64,000 nt of DNA from assembly GCA_002683825.1 (NCBI GenBank), contig NYUD01000069.1, forward strand, positions 1 through 64,000, in the 5' to 3' direction. Shown in pieces: positions 44,716 to 54,164 of the stretch. Each line of letters opens with the position of its first letter. The first letter of the stretch is position 1. Source of the stretch: Planctomycetota bacterium (lineage in GTDB: Bacteria; Planctomycetota; UBA1135; GCA-002686595). The notes beneath the pieces are model-generated. The model worked only from the letters and a program-made list of their open reading frames with translations, had not been told where the DNA came from and did no database searches. Position numbers and translations under genes: made by a program.

Positions 44716-46290
44716 ATGAGCGATGCTGTTCAATCCGGCGACCTGAACGAAATAGACAAGCGACTCCTGTTTTGGGCCAGCTTTCTATCCCTGACCGCCG
44801 CGGGTTTTGGCTTCGCGTTTCGCGTGGCGATGGGTGGTGTCTACGGGGCGGAGTTCGATCTCACCAACCACCAGATCGGTCAGGTGTTCGGCGCAACGCT
44901 TTGGCCCATCGCCATCACGATGATCGGATTCAGTCTGGTGGTCGATCGGACGGGCTACAAGTGGCCGATGTATGTGGCCTTCGTACTTCAAGCCGTCTCC
45001 GGAATCGGGACGTTCCTGGCCACCGGCTACGGTGAACTCTACTTCGCGGCGCTCTGTGCCGGGCTGGCCCACGGTATCGTCGAGGCGGTAATCAACCCGA
45101 TTTGCGCAGCGGTCTATCCGAAGGAGAAGACCAAGTGGCTCACCCTCCTACACGCCTCCTGGCCGGCAGGCCTGGTCGTGGGAACGCTCCTCATCATCGG
45201 CGCAAACGCCGTGGTCGCTGACCTCAGCTGGAACATCCACGCCCTCTGGATCGTCCTGCCCGCAGCCGCCTACGCCTTCATGTACGCCCGGTGCAAGTTC
45301 CCCGTGGATGAGCGGGTGCAGGCGGGGGTGCCCTACATCGAGATGCTGCGGCAAGTGGGCTTCCTGAGCGCCTTCCTTGCTTCATTCATGGTGATCTACG
45401 AGATCGGTAATCAGGTCGATCTGCTCACGGATTGGACGAAGCCCGAGCGTTGGTTCCGCACCAGCCTGATCTTGGGCTTCGCCGTCGGCGCATGCTTCGG
45501 CCTTGCCGTGCAGTCGATCGGCAAGCCGCTCTTCTTCCTGATGTGCCTGTTGATGATCCCGGTGGCGACTGCCGAGCTGGGCACGGATGCGTGGATCAAG
45601 AAACTCATGGAGCCGGTACTCGAGGGCAACGCCCTGAACCCGGCACTCGCGCTCGTTTTCTCCGCGGCGATCATGCTGTTCTTCCGTGTCTTCGCCGGCA
45701 ACATACTCAAGCTGTTCAGCCCGCCCACGCTGCTTTGCATCAGCGGTGTATTTTCCGCCGTGGGACTGTGGTGGCTGTCCAGCGCGACCGGAACGGCGAT
45801 CTTCATCGCCTTCGTGCTCTATGCCCTCGGGCAGACCTACTACTGGCCGTGCGTCCTGGGTTTCACCTCAGAACGATATCCACAGGGCGGTGCTCTCACA
45901 CTCAACACCGTTTCCGCCATCGGACTTCTGTCGGTCGGAATTATCGGCAACCAGTTACTGGCCGTGGCCTTCGACAAGTCGATTTACGGCAAAGTGGAGC
46001 AGGAAGCCCCGACCCTCGCGGAAGCTGCGGGACGCGAAAAATTCTTCCTCGGGAGTGAGTACGTCACGATTTTGCCGAAACTCAAGGATTCCTACATCGC
46101 GGGCCTCGCCGATGCTACGGAAAGGCAGCGGGTCGAGGAGGTTTATCTCAAGGCCGACAAAAAAGCGGGTCGGGACGTCTTGTCCTACGCCGTACGTTTC
46201 CCCACCATCCTGGTAGTCGTCTTCGGGTTGATCGCTCTCTACTTCCGATCGAAGGGCGGGTACAAGCCGATCGAGTTGACGAAGACCTAG
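44716..46290 (+). CDS. MFS sugar permease
   Basis: 524 residues from the ATG at 44716, with GGAG upstream; an in-frame TTG at 44704 is less likely. About 12 membrane helices, with the central loop at about 195-210 (RCKFPVDERVQ) and a long, charged C-terminal insert (about 415-480) before the last helix. It heads an operon with an FGGY kinase, a class II aldolase and a HAD phosphatase, so it probably imports the sugar those enzymes use. It is not the FucP or XylE subfamily as far as I can see; substrate remains open. Confidence 0.85.
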   Translation: MSDAVQSGDLNEIDKRLLFWASFLSLTAAGFGFAFRVAMGGVYGAEFDLTNHQIGQVFGATLWPIAITMIGFSLVVDRTGYKWPMYVAFVLQAVSGIGTFLATGYGELYFAALCAGLAHGIVEAVINPICAAVYPKEKTKWLTLLHASWPAGLVVGTLLIIGANAVVADLSWNIHALWIVLPAAAYAFMYARCKFPVDERVQAGVPYIEMLRQVGFLSAFLASFMVIYEIGNQVDLLTDWTKPERWFRTSLILGFAVGACFGLAVQSIGKPLFFLMCLLMIPVATAELGTDAWIKKLMEPVLEGNALNPALALVFSAAIMLFFRVFAGNILKLFSPPTLLCISGVFSAVGLWWLSSATGTAIFIAFVLYALGQTYYWPCVLGFTSERYPQGGALTLNTVSAIGLLSVGIIGNQLLAVAFDKSIYGKVEQEAPTLAEAAGREKFFLGSEYVTILPKLKDSYIAGLADATERQRVEEVYLKADKKAGRDVLSYAVRFPTILVVVFGLIALYFRSKGGYKPIELTKT

Positions 46291-46305
46291 CTGGAACCAC
46301 ATTCC

Positions 46306-47766
46306 TTGCGTTTCAAGGACGCCCTCACAATCGGGATCGATATCGGCACCAGCGGGGCACGCGCCGTCGCGGTTTCGACCTCGGGCACGGTTGTGGCGAG
46401 CGCCCGCAAGCCACTCTCGGCGGCTGGCGAATCGGGACCCGGCGGAACCCGACGTCAGCAGGATCCGAACGCCTGGTGGGAGGTCGTTTGCAAGGCTCTG
46501 CGCGAACTCTCCCACGAGCTCGCGGAGCATGGCGCGTTTGGGCTGAGTGTCGCCGGGACCTCAGGAACGATCGTCGGCATCGATGCGTCCGGTCGACCGA
46601 CCACCCCCGGATTGATGTATGACGATGCTCGCGCGCAAGAAGAGGCCAACGAGCTCAACGCACTCGCTCGAGAAGCGGGCGGGCAGGCCGGTTTTTCTCC
46701 TTCCTCGCCCCTTGCGAAGCTGCGCTGGATCGAGAAACACCTGCCCGAAGAGTTTGCAAGAACGCGCCATTTTGTCCATCAGGCCGACTTCGTAGCCGGT
46801 CGGCTCACGGGTGCCCTCGGTGAGAGCGACTACAGCAACGCGCTCAAGATGGGATACGACCTGGAGCGGGAGGCCTGGCCGGACTGGTTCGAAAAGCTCT
46901 CCACACTGCACTCAAAGCTCCCTCGAGTGATGGCCCCCGGCACGTCCATGGGGAACGTGTGTACGGCGCTCACATCGGATCTTGGACTGCCGAACAAGCT
47001 AGCCGTCTTCGCCGGAGTGACCGACGGAACTGCGGGGTTTCTCGCTTCGGGAGCCACCCGGGTCGGCGACGACAACACGACGCTCGGTACCACGCTGGTC
47101 TTCAAACGCCTGGCCGACCACAGGGTGGTCGATCCGCGAGGTCTGATCTACTGCCATAAACTCCCCGGTGGCCTCTGGATCCCCGGCGCCGCCAGCAATA
47201 CGGGAGGCGCCTTCGTCCGGAGCGACTTTCACGGTGCCGAACTGTCGCAGCTGGACGCACAGGCGCAGGAGGCGCTCCCCAGCGAACATTTGGCCTACCC
47301 ACTGCGCGTGCAAGGCGAACGCTTTCCGTTTGCGGCACCGGAGGCCAGGGGTTTCTGCGAGCCGGAACCGGCCGATGAGCAGGTACGCTACGCCGCCCTC
47401 CTGCAAGGGACCGCCTTTATCGAGCGCCTGGGCTACGAGACGCTCGATCGTCACACGGGCAGAGCCACGGGCGATGTGTACGCGACCGGGGGGGGGAGCC
47501 GCAGCGACGTCTGGATGCAACTGCGAGCGGACGTCAGCGGGCGCATCTACCACCGTCCGGAGTTTCCGGAATCCGCCTTCGGCAGTGCAATCCTTGCAAG
47601 AGCTGCAACCTCCCACGGCGATCTATCGCTCGCCTGCCGGCGTATGGTGCACCTTGAGCGTTCCTTTCACCCCGACCCCGCACGCACCGACCTGTACACC
47701 GAGTACTATGACCGCTTTCTCACGCTGCTAGGTCAACGTGGGCTTCTCCAGGAACCAGGTCCATGA
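46306..47766 (+). CDS. FGGY-family carbohydrate kinase (xylulokinase-like)
   Basis: 486 residues from a TTG (46306-46308), 15 bp after the permease stop. The N-terminal phosphate loop is GIDIGTSGARAVAV, the catalytic Asp240 is in GVTDGTAGFLASGA, and the adenosine-binding motif ATGGGSRSDVWMQLRAD is near 395-410. It phosphorylates a ketose or sugar alcohol, most likely a pentulose or 6-deoxyhexulose given the downstream fuculose-type aldolase. Its stop overlaps the aldolase ATG (ATGA), so the two are coupled. The pathway order (transporter, kinase, aldolase, phosphatase) is that of aldolase-based sugar breakdown. Confidence 0.88.
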   Translation: MRFKDALTIGIDIGTSGARAVAVSTSGTVVASARKPLSAAGESGPGGTRRQQDPNAWWEVVCKALRELSHELAEHGAFGLSVAGTSGTIVGIDASGRPTTPGLMYDDARAQEEANELNALAREAGGQAGFSPSSPLAKLRWIEKHLPEEFARTRHFVHQADFVAGRLTGALGESDYSNALKMGYDLEREAWPDWFEKLSTLHSKLPRVMAPGTSMGNVCTALTSDLGLPNKLAVFAGVTDGTAGFLASGATRVGDDNTTLGTTLVFKRLADHRVVDPRGLIYCHKLPGGLWIPGAASNTGGAFVRSDFHGAELSQLDAQAQEALPSEHLAYPLRVQGERFPFAAPEARGFCEPEPADEQVRYAALLQGTAFIERLGYETLDRHTGRATGDVYATGGGSRSDVWMQLRADVSGRIYHRPEFPESAFGSAILARAATSHGDLSLACRRMVHLERSFHPDPARTDLYTEYYDRFLTLLGQRGLLQEPGP

Positions 47767-48446
47767 GCCAAATTCTCGATGAGATGGTCGAAGCTGCGGA
47801 GCAGCTCGAATCCTCGGGACTCGTAACCGGCGCGGGCGGAAACGTCAGTGTTCGCGATGGCGATCTCATGTGGATCTCGCCCAGCGGATTCTCGTTCGGT
47901 GACGCCCAGCCGGAGCACTATCCGAGCGTTTCCATCGAAACCGGCGACATCGTGAAGGGGGCCTTTCGCCCATCGTCCGAGGTGCTGATGCACCTCTACA
48001 TCTATCGCGTGCGTCCCGAGGTAATGGCCGTCGTTCACACACATCCCAAGATGACGATCGCGCTGACGTCCGCCGGACATGACCTACGGCCGATGTTCGC
48101 CGACTATTACGTCTATCTTCGCGCAAACGTTCCCCACATTCCCTACGTGACAGTCACGACCGAAGAGCTAGCGAGGACGGTCGAGAATCAATTTCGAGCG
48201 CCGGACTGCTACGGCATGATTCTACGCAATCACGGCGCCATCACCGTAGGCGCATCGGTCAAGGAGGCTTTCTTCCGGACCGCCGCGATCGAAGAGCAGG
48301 CCTTCATCCAGTGGCACGCCTTGCAAGTCGGCAATCCCACCTACCTCTCGGACGAGGAGTGCACCAGGCTGGATAACCTCGGAAGTGAGGAGTACCGGCG
48401 CCAGCTCCTGTCCCTGATGAAGTCCCCCCCCTCCCGGGCGAAGTAA
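47763..48446 (+). CDS. Class II (zinc) aldolase, FucA/AraD family
   Basis: 227 residues. Glu73 (SSEVLMH), His92 and His94 (VVHTHPK) and His157 (NHGAI) are the catalytic acid and zinc ligands of L-fuculose-1-phosphate aldolase, almost at the numbering of E. coli FucA (E73, H92, H94, H155). It should cleave the phosphorylated ketose made by the kinase to dihydroxyacetone phosphate and an aldehyde. It overlaps the kinase gene by 4 bp. AraD-like epimerase activity (L-ribulose-5-phosphate 4-epimerase) cannot be excluded from sequence alone. Confidence 0.9.
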   Translation: MSQILDEMVEAAEQLESSGLVTGAGGNVSVRDGDLMWISPSGFSFGDAQPEHYPSVSIETGDIVKGAFRPSSEVLMHLYIYRVRPEVMAVVHTHPKMTIALTSAGHDLRPMFADYYVYLRANVPHIPYVTVTTEELARTVENQFRAPDCYGMILRNHGAITVGASVKEAFFRTAAIEEQAFIQWHALQVGNPTYLSDEECTRLDNLGSEEYRRQLLSLMKSPPSRAK

Positions 48447-48452
48447 CGCACC

Positions 48453-49151
48453 ATGCTGGACGGCGTTCTCTTCGACCTCGACGATACTCTCTACGATTAC
48501 GCCCCGTGCAACGAGAGTGCCCTGCAAACGGTCTTCGATCGCTTCGGCCACGATTTTTCTCTTGGAGGCGCGCAGTTCAGAAAACTGCATGACCAGGTAC
48601 GGCGAGAGCTGGCCGAAGAACTGCACGGCCAGGCTCCTGCACACAATCGCCTCCTGTTCTTCAAGAGGATGGTCGAGCGGCAAACCGGGCGCTCCGTCGT
48701 ACCTCTGGCCACGGAGATGTTCGAACTCTACTGGAACACATTTCTCGAGAACATGCGACCCGCTGCCGATGCGCACGCCGTGCTGCGAGAACTCTGCGCC
48801 TCGATGCCCCTGGCCCTCGTTTCTAATCACACGACCGATATTCAGCTAAGGAAGGTCGCGCGCCTGGGGTTCGAATCGTACTTCCAGGTGATCGTGACCA
48901 GCGAAGAGGTGGGAGCTGAAAAACCGTCAGCCGCTCCGTTCCTGGCCGCCCTCACTGCGTTGAAGATCGAACCTGCGCAAGCCTTGATGGTCGGGGACGA
49001 TCCGGGGGCCGACATTCGCGGCGCCGCTGCCGTGGGCATCCATACGGTGCTCACGAGCGAGTTCGCGCGCGGAGCAATCGATTCAAGCGAAGCGGAGAGG
49101 GTAGTGACCGAACTCGCCGAGCTGCCGGGAATTGTGGCGGCGTTTTCCTGA
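48453..49151 (+). CDS. HAD-superfamily hydrolase
   Basis: 232 residues starting 6 bp after the aldolase stop. Asp8 and Asp10 in FDLDDTLYD are the HAD nucleophile and acid, followed by the SNHTTD motif II, Lys in GAEKPS and the acidic pair GDDPGADIRGA. The cap is of the helical C1 type (about 15-80). As the last gene of the operon it probably removes phosphate from an intermediate or side product of the sugar pathway. Confidence 0.88.
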   Translation: MLDGVLFDLDDTLYDYAPCNESALQTVFDRFGHDFSLGGAQFRKLHDQVRRELAEELHGQAPAHNRLLFFKRMVERQTGRSVVPLATEMFELYWNTFLENMRPAADAHAVLRELCASMPLALVSNHTTDIQLRKVARLGFESYFQVIVTSEEVGAEKPSAAPFLAALTALKIEPAQALMVGDDPGADIRGAAAVGIHTVLTSEFARGAIDSSEAERVVTELAELPGIVAAFS

Positions 49152-49395
49152 CCCGAGATCCCCTGTACCACGCTAGAACGCCCTGCATCACTCTCGAAGC
49201 GCGATTATCGAAGGGTCGGCAGGACCGCAAGAGGGGGCCGGAACCGTCAGGGCACTACTCCCCATCCAAGGTCGCGCTGCAGATCGTCCCTGCTCGGTTC
49301 AGGCAGCCCACGAATAGCGACGATGCGGTCCGCCGAGAGCACCGGGACTGAAACACCGTCCCCGCGTCCGGAGTCCCAGCAACACGTCTCTGTTG

Positions 49396-50916
49396 TTACT
49401 GGACGGAGGTCTGGACCCCGCCGGCGTCACTCGGGTTCTCACGCCGACCGCGATTGTCTCGCACCAGGTAGGTGTGGTTGGCGTCCAGGTTTCGCAGCGT
49501 GCGCGTGCCCCCCTTCGGCCAACGAACGACGACCTCGTCGATGATCTGAGCCTGTCCGACACCGAAATGGACCGTGAGATCGTTCTGCGACTTGAAGCTG
49601 TTGCCGCCCGTCAGGACCTGGCGCTGTTGCCAGATCGAGCCGGTGCGTACTGAGACTTCCGCTCCTACGGCGAACTTGTTTTTCCCCTTTCCGAGGAGGC
49701 GAAACTTGATCCAGTTCCCCTGCTCACCCTCGTGGTTTACGTAGAGCTGCACCCAGTTGTTCAGTTCCTGGCCCAAGATGTCCAGATCACCATCGTCGTC
49801 GATGTCTCCCACCGCCGCGCCGTACGACAACTGGGTGCTGGCCAGACCGAGCTCCGCGGCGATGTCATTGCACGGGAATGTGCCCCCATGGACGTACATC
49901 CGGTTACGCGGGTCACCTCCGGCATCCGGTACGTTGCACACGTAGAGATCCATGTGCGTGTCGTTGTCATAGTCAAAAAAAACCGTTGCCCAGCCTGTCC
50001 GGAAAGACTGGACCCGGAACAAATCGGCATGATCGATGAAGCTACGGTCGCCCTGATTGATAAGCAGTGGGTTCGCCTCTTGATTTAAGTTTGTTACGTA
50101 GAGGTCGTTCAGCCCATCCCCGTCGAAATCACCCACCGCCACGCCCATCGAATAGATGTTGAGGTCGGCACCCGAGCCGGCGGAAATGTCGATCAGCGTA
50201 CCGCCAACGTTCTCGTACAGATGATTCCGCACCTCCGTTTCCAAGGGAATCTTCTTGTCGTTCGAAACATAGAGGTCCAGATCCCCGTCGCGATCCAGGT
50301 CGAACAACACCGACTGGTACCCCCGCGAGCGATCATCCAATCCCCACGCCGTGCCGACTTCCTCGAAATCGCCGCCGAGGTTGTGGTAGAAGCGGTCCGG
50401 CGTACCGTAGTTGGGCACGTGCAGGTCCTGCCAGCCGTCGCCGTCGACGTCGCCCGCGCAACAACCGTTGCTCGGGCCGTCATCGTCCACGTGGGCCGAT
50501 GACGACACGTCCGTAAATCCCAGGCCGTCATCATTGCACATCAACACGTTGGGCATGTCGTAGGCGGAGAAATAGAAATCCAGGTCGCCGTCGGCGTCGT
50601 AGTCAAAGGCCAGCGTTCCAGAGGCGTTTGGAATGGCGGGAATACCGCTCTCGCTGCTGGTGTCCGTAAAGAACCCACTCCCATCGTTCTCGAAGAGACC
50701 GACGGTGTCCATGAACCCACCGATCGTGATCGCGTCCGGATCTCCGTCACCATCCGGGTCCGCCAGCATCAGCCCGTAGCCCGCATTCGACCCAAAGGAC
50801 GTGGTGAAGTACGCGATCCCACGCGCCAGCCCTTCCTCGGTGAAGGGTGCCTGGGCCGCAGCGTGTGCGGCCAACGCCCAAAGCGCCAGAGGACCCAAAC
50901 TACCGCTAAGCCGCAT
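49396..50916 (-). CDS. VCBS/FG-GAP repeat protein with ASPIC/UnbV domain
   Basis: 506 residues, secreted (signal peptide about 1-22), with a strong Shine-Dalgarno (GGAGGAG). Six or more FG-GAP/VCBS blades carry calcium-binding DxDxDGxxD loops: DPDGDGDPD, DYDADGDLD, DVDGDGWQD, DLDRDGDLD, DFDGDGLND, DYDNDTHMD and DIDDDGDLD. They should fold into a beta-propeller. The C-terminal about 90 residues match the ASPIC/UnbV domain (VRWPKGGTRTLRNLDANHTY). These proteins are extracellular and of unknown function, common in planctomycetes and Acidobacteria. Monocistronic. Confidence 0.88.
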   Translation of the reverse strand: MRLSGSLGPLALWALAAHAAAQAPFTEEGLARGIAYFTTSFGSNAGYGLMLADPDGDGDPDAITIGGFMDTVGLFENDGSGFFTDTSSESGIPAIPNASGTLAFDYDADGDLDFYFSAYDMPNVLMCNDDGLGFTDVSSSAHVDDDGPSNGCCAGDVDGDGWQDLHVPNYGTPDRFYHNLGGDFEEVGTAWGLDDRSRGYQSVLFDLDRDGDLDLYVSNDKKIPLETEVRNHLYENVGGTLIDISAGSGADLNIYSMGVAVGDFDGDGLNDLYVTNLNQEANPLLINQGDRSFIDHADLFRVQSFRTGWATVFFDYDNDTHMDLYVCNVPDAGGDPRNRMYVHGGTFPCNDIAAELGLASTQLSYGAAVGDIDDDGDLDILGQELNNWVQLYVNHEGEQGNWIKFRLLGKGKNKFAVGAEVSVRTGSIWQQRQVLTGGNSFKSQNDLTVHFGVGQAQIIDEVVVRWPKGGTRTLRNLDANHTYLVRDNRGRRENPSDAGGVQTSVQ

Positions 50917-51254
50917 CTCTCCTCCCTCCAGAATGCCACACGCTCATGGCTCGACATTCTCCATGGTAGCGGGGGCAGTGGGGGAGTGGAGGTGTTTCTG
51001 ACCTAATGACGTCCGCGGCAACCCTCTTGCGACCCGCTCCCTTCCGCCGGTTCTCCCTCTCGGGCCCGAAGAGGCCTCGCTGACCTCACCCGACGCCGAT
51101 CTTGCCCCGTTCGGATCCGCGCCTTCCTGACACTCCGGCTTGGCTTCAAGTGTCGTGGGGCAGCGTGGATGTTCGCCACGCACACCTAGAGTGTCTTGAT
51201 GAGGAAATTGTAGGGCCCCGCAGGTAAGCACAAGTAGATCACCGACAACGGAGA
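50917..51254. other. Intergenic region, 338 bp
   Basis: Between two minus-strand genes. No gene, repeat or promoter I can support; the region should carry the promoter for the VCBS gene. Confidence 0.4.
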
Positions 51255-52223
51255 TCAGGCCACCATGGGCAGTCCCCACAAGAATGTGCAACCCAGCAGT
51301 CCTATCAACGGCCCGTCGGCTGTGTGAGGGCTGACCGCCTCGGCGATGGTCAGCAGTATCGGCAAGAAAATCAGCGCAAGGATCAGCTGGGGAATCGTAA
51401 AAACAGAGGAGAACCAGAAGATCGCTCCCACGGTGACCAGAAAGACCATAGCGCTTCCCTCTATGCTGCGGTGGTATTCGCCGTTCCAGAACTTACCTTC
51501 ATACCAGAGGGCTTTCGTCTTGTAGCGATGCTTGCCGAACTTCAGGCCTACCGGTTCCGCCAGCCCATCACCGAACTCGTTCACCAGTTGCGGGATCAGT
51601 GTGATGATCTTGTTCTCAACCAATGCCACAAAGGGGATGTAGACGAGGAATCGAAGAACATCTTCGATCATGTCGTAACGCATGCTGTAGGGTCGATCTT
51701 CCAGCCGGTCCCAGGAAACGAAGGCAAAACGCAAAATCGGGACCTGCCTCCGGACGACATTCCATTCCGTGATGATGGTTTTCAGTTGTCCCAGTGAGAA
51801 CAGAAACACCGTATCGATCAGTATCTTGTCTCCCGTAACGAAGAAGAAGGGGATCACGAACGCCTGGAGTTTCCTCCAGGGGCGGAGGCCGAGCTTCCGG
51901 GTGAAGTTGATTCGGATGTTGTAGCGAAGAACCAGATGTGCACAGATGACTTTCCCAAGCAGCTCGAATACGACTGCCACAAGGAAGAAGATAAAAGCTG
52001 GAAAACTCAGGGTGGGGATCAGGCCTTCCGAAGAGGCCACGACCATGCTGAGGGCGAGAAAAAAGTAGGCGGTGCCCGCAACGGCGACGAACCGATTTTC
52101 TCCGGCCCAGTTGTAATCGGGGTTCTCCAGCCCGTACGGATCCTCGTGGAGGATTCGGAAGTACTCATCGAGATTCTCGTGAATCTCCATCGGGCGGCGT
52201 GTTGGTCTTGATCGCTCCGCCAT
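51255..52223 (-). CDS. CTP-dependent lipid-kinase-like membrane protein
   Basis: About 322 residues with about eight hydrophobic segments. After a cytoplasmic N-terminus, the C-terminal third shows FGDGLAEPVGLKFGKHRY and, after a loop, RSIEGSAMVFL and then IAEAVSPHTADGPL. This series (GD-x-AxxxGxxxGK ... EGS-x-AxF ... EA-x-SP-x-xxDN) is the pattern of the dolichol kinase/phytol kinase/diacylglycerol kinase (Dgk1) family of CTP-dependent membrane enzymes. It probably phosphorylates a polyprenol, phytol or diacylglycerol. ATG at 52221-52223 is preferred (an upstream TTG and a later ATG at 52190 exist). Confidence 0.68.
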   Translation of the reverse strand: MAERSRPTRRPMEIHENLDEYFRILHEDPYGLENPDYNWAGENRFVAVAGTAYFFLALSMVVASSEGLIPTLSFPAFIFFLVAVVFELLGKVICAHLVLRYNIRINFTRKLGLRPWRKLQAFVIPFFFVTGDKILIDTVFLFSLGQLKTIITEWNVVRRQVPILRFAFVSWDRLEDRPYSMRYDMIEDVLRFLVYIPFVALVENKIITLIPQLVNEFGDGLAEPVGLKFGKHRYKTKALWYEGKFWNGEYHRSIEGSAMVFLVTVGAIFWFSSVFTIPQLILALIFLPILLTIAEAVSPHTADGPLIGLLGCTFLWGLPMVA

Positions 52224-52670
52224 CAAAGTGGTTCGCCCTTGTTGCCCATGGTGTTTCGAAGCGATGCGATTGCAGGGGGAGAAGCAGCCCCCCCCCTCAC
52301 CAAGCGAAGCGATAACCCCTTACGGGGGGGGTAGGGGAATCTCCTCGATTTCGACGTCCTTCACTGTGCGCCCGGGACGAGAAGGACGCACGCAAGGGCC
52401 AGGCGCGGCCGTTCTCTTGCTGGCAAGCATGAAGAACGATCGGTCCTGCGCGCGCGAGCATCTTCCTTGTCGTGATCGAATTCGGGAGACGGTGAAGGCC
52501 GGTCAACACTCAGTAAAGGCGGGGCCGGGCAGTACCTCGCCGGTCCGGGGGGCGGTTGCCGAAAGTCAACAACACGCCATCCGAAACCTCGGTGATGTCA
52601 CCCAGGCCGGGGTACGAGCGGCAAGAAGCCCAAGAACGAACGCCGAAAATCTACGACAGCCCATTACCCA
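52224..52670. other. Intergenic region, 447 bp
   Basis: Lies between two minus-strand genes. There is a C-rich/G-rich pair about 52288-52335 that could form a stem, but nothing else recognisable. A plus-strand frame of 172 codons spans it and runs antisense into the esterase gene; composition suggests no real gene. Confidence 0.4.
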
Positions 52671-54164
52671 TTACTGGGTCGACATAACGACCCCGTCGAC
52701 ATCGACGGTGCTGTTCGGGCGCGCTTTGAGGGTCAGTCTCGTCTGATAGACCGGATCGGGAGCATTCGAAGGCGCGGTTGCTCGCATGCTGAATTGCTGC
52801 CAAACGTTCGTCAATGCAAAGGTCTCGGTCGAGACTTGTAGAGGCACCGTGTAGATCTGCTGACTGCGAAAGTCGATCACAACGTCCATCTCGTCGTTCG
52901 CACCCGGCCCCCGCGCCCACCACGTGACCATAACCTCGTTGCCGTTGTTGGCGGGGTTGGGCTGATGGATTTCGTCAGCGTTGGTCAGGCGCGCGAAGTA
53001 CCCGCCTTCATAGGCGCCGTCCGGGTCGTTCATCCGGGTCACTCCCGGGGCATCCTTGTATCTCCAGCCGAATCCGCCGAAGGGTGCGTCCTGTTCAAAG
53101 CCGCCATTGGCGACGTCCCCGCCAACCCCGTATCCGCTCACCACATCGGCGGGCGCATATGTCCATCCCAGGACGTTCGAAACGTGTTCCGCAAGCACGT
53201 TGGCCATGCCGGCGTGATCGAACTCACACCCGTGCCATTGCTCGAACAGCCAGGGGAAGATCGCCGAAGACATGTCGGAGTCGTTCCGTTCCGCGATGAC
53301 CTCGTGAATGTAGTTTGCCGGTTCGTCAAAATCCCAACCCCATGAGTTGAACAGCATGATGTGAGCGTTGGGATGAACGGCGCGGAGGTCGTCCAGGAAT
53401 GCGTGGTAGTCGGCCTTGATCTGATTCACGGGTGATCCAACGTCGTTCGCTCCAAGGTTGACGACGACGAGGTCTGCCAGGAAGTTCCCGAAGTCCCACT
53501 GAGGGTTGGGAGTCCACCAGTCCATCCGGTCGTAGCGGTTGTGTAGGGACGAGATCGTCTCACCACTCGCGGAGACGTTGTGGTACTCGGCAGCGAACAT
53601 TCGGGCCGTAATCCCGGCGTACCCGAAATGGCAGCCGACGAAGACGTTTGCACCGTTGTTCTGTTCGTTCTCGAGTGAATAGCCGGCGAGATTCGAATCG
53701 CCGTAAAATTCGATCTTTCGCAAGGGTCGAACCGGTGGCTCGTCGAGTCCAACGCCTCGAACCTCGAGACCGAATAGCGTTGCGTTCCTGCCTGCATAGC
53801 TCTCCTTCACGACCTCCACCTTGTGGACTCCCAAAGGCATCCGTGGGGTCAAGGCATATGTAGCCCGAGAAGACGTCACCGCGATCTTCTTCGACCTGGC
53901 ATGGTCATCGTCGATGATGACGCGGAAATATTCCGTCAGCGTGCCGGCGTCCAGATCCGCCCATAGCTTCGTCCCGTTGAAGTTCACGACGAAGGATGCT
54001 CCCTGCCATCCGCACCAGGGCCGGTCGGGGTCCGAGAAGTTCCAACGCCCGGTATAAGCGACTCTCGAATCCGAGGGATCGATGCGCTGAATCAGCTTGC
54101 GATGATTCGCTTGCTGAGTCCCGAAGGTGGCGCTGAGGGCTGTGACCGCTATGACGAGGAACAT
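52671..54164 (-). CDS. CE2-like SGNH esterase with C-terminal carbohydrate-binding domain
   Basis: About 497 residues from the ATG at 54162-54164, which begins a signal peptide (FLVIAVTALSATFG). A jelly-roll domain (about 25-145) precedes an SGNH esterase with the nucleophile Ser157 in FYGDSNLAG, NLGAND in block III and FDHAGMANVLAEH containing the catalytic Asp/His pair. This two-domain build is that of family 2 carbohydrate esterases (acetylxylan esterases). A C-terminal beta-sandwich (about 340-495; NGGFEQDAPFGGFGW) resembles carbohydrate-binding modules. It should deacetylate plant or algal polysaccharides outside the cell. Confidence 0.82.
   Translation of the reverse strand: MFLVIAVTALSATFGTQQANHRKLIQRIDPSDSRVAYTGRWNFSDPDRPWCGWQGASFVVNFNGTKLWADLDAGTLTEYFRVIIDDDHARSKKIAVTSSRATYALTPRMPLGVHKVEVVKESYAGRNATLFGLEVRGVGLDEPPVRPLRKIEFYGDSNLAGYSLENEQNNGANVFVGCHFGYAGITARMFAAEYHNVSASGETISSLHNRYDRMDWWTPNPQWDFGNFLADLVVVNLGANDVGSPVNQIKADYHAFLDDLRAVHPNAHIMLFNSWGWDFDEPANYIHEVIAERNDSDMSSAIFPWLFEQWHGCEFDHAGMANVLAEHVSNVLGWTYAPADVVSGYGVGGDVANGGFEQDAPFGGFGWRYKDAPGVTRMNDPDGAYEGGYFARLTNADEIHQPNPANNGNEVMVTWWARGPGANDEMDVVIDFRSQQIYTVPLQVSTETFALTNVWQQFSMRATAPSNAPDPVYQTRLTLKARPNSTVDVDGVVMSTQ

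Noticed and set aside
48860-48880. tRNA T-loop-like GGTTCGAATC string
   Set aside because: Lies within the HAD gene in frame; no acceptor or anticodon stems around it.
52228-52746. 172-codon plus-strand frame in the gap before the CE2 esterase
   Set aside because: Runs antisense into the esterase, has no start signal and no recognisable domain.
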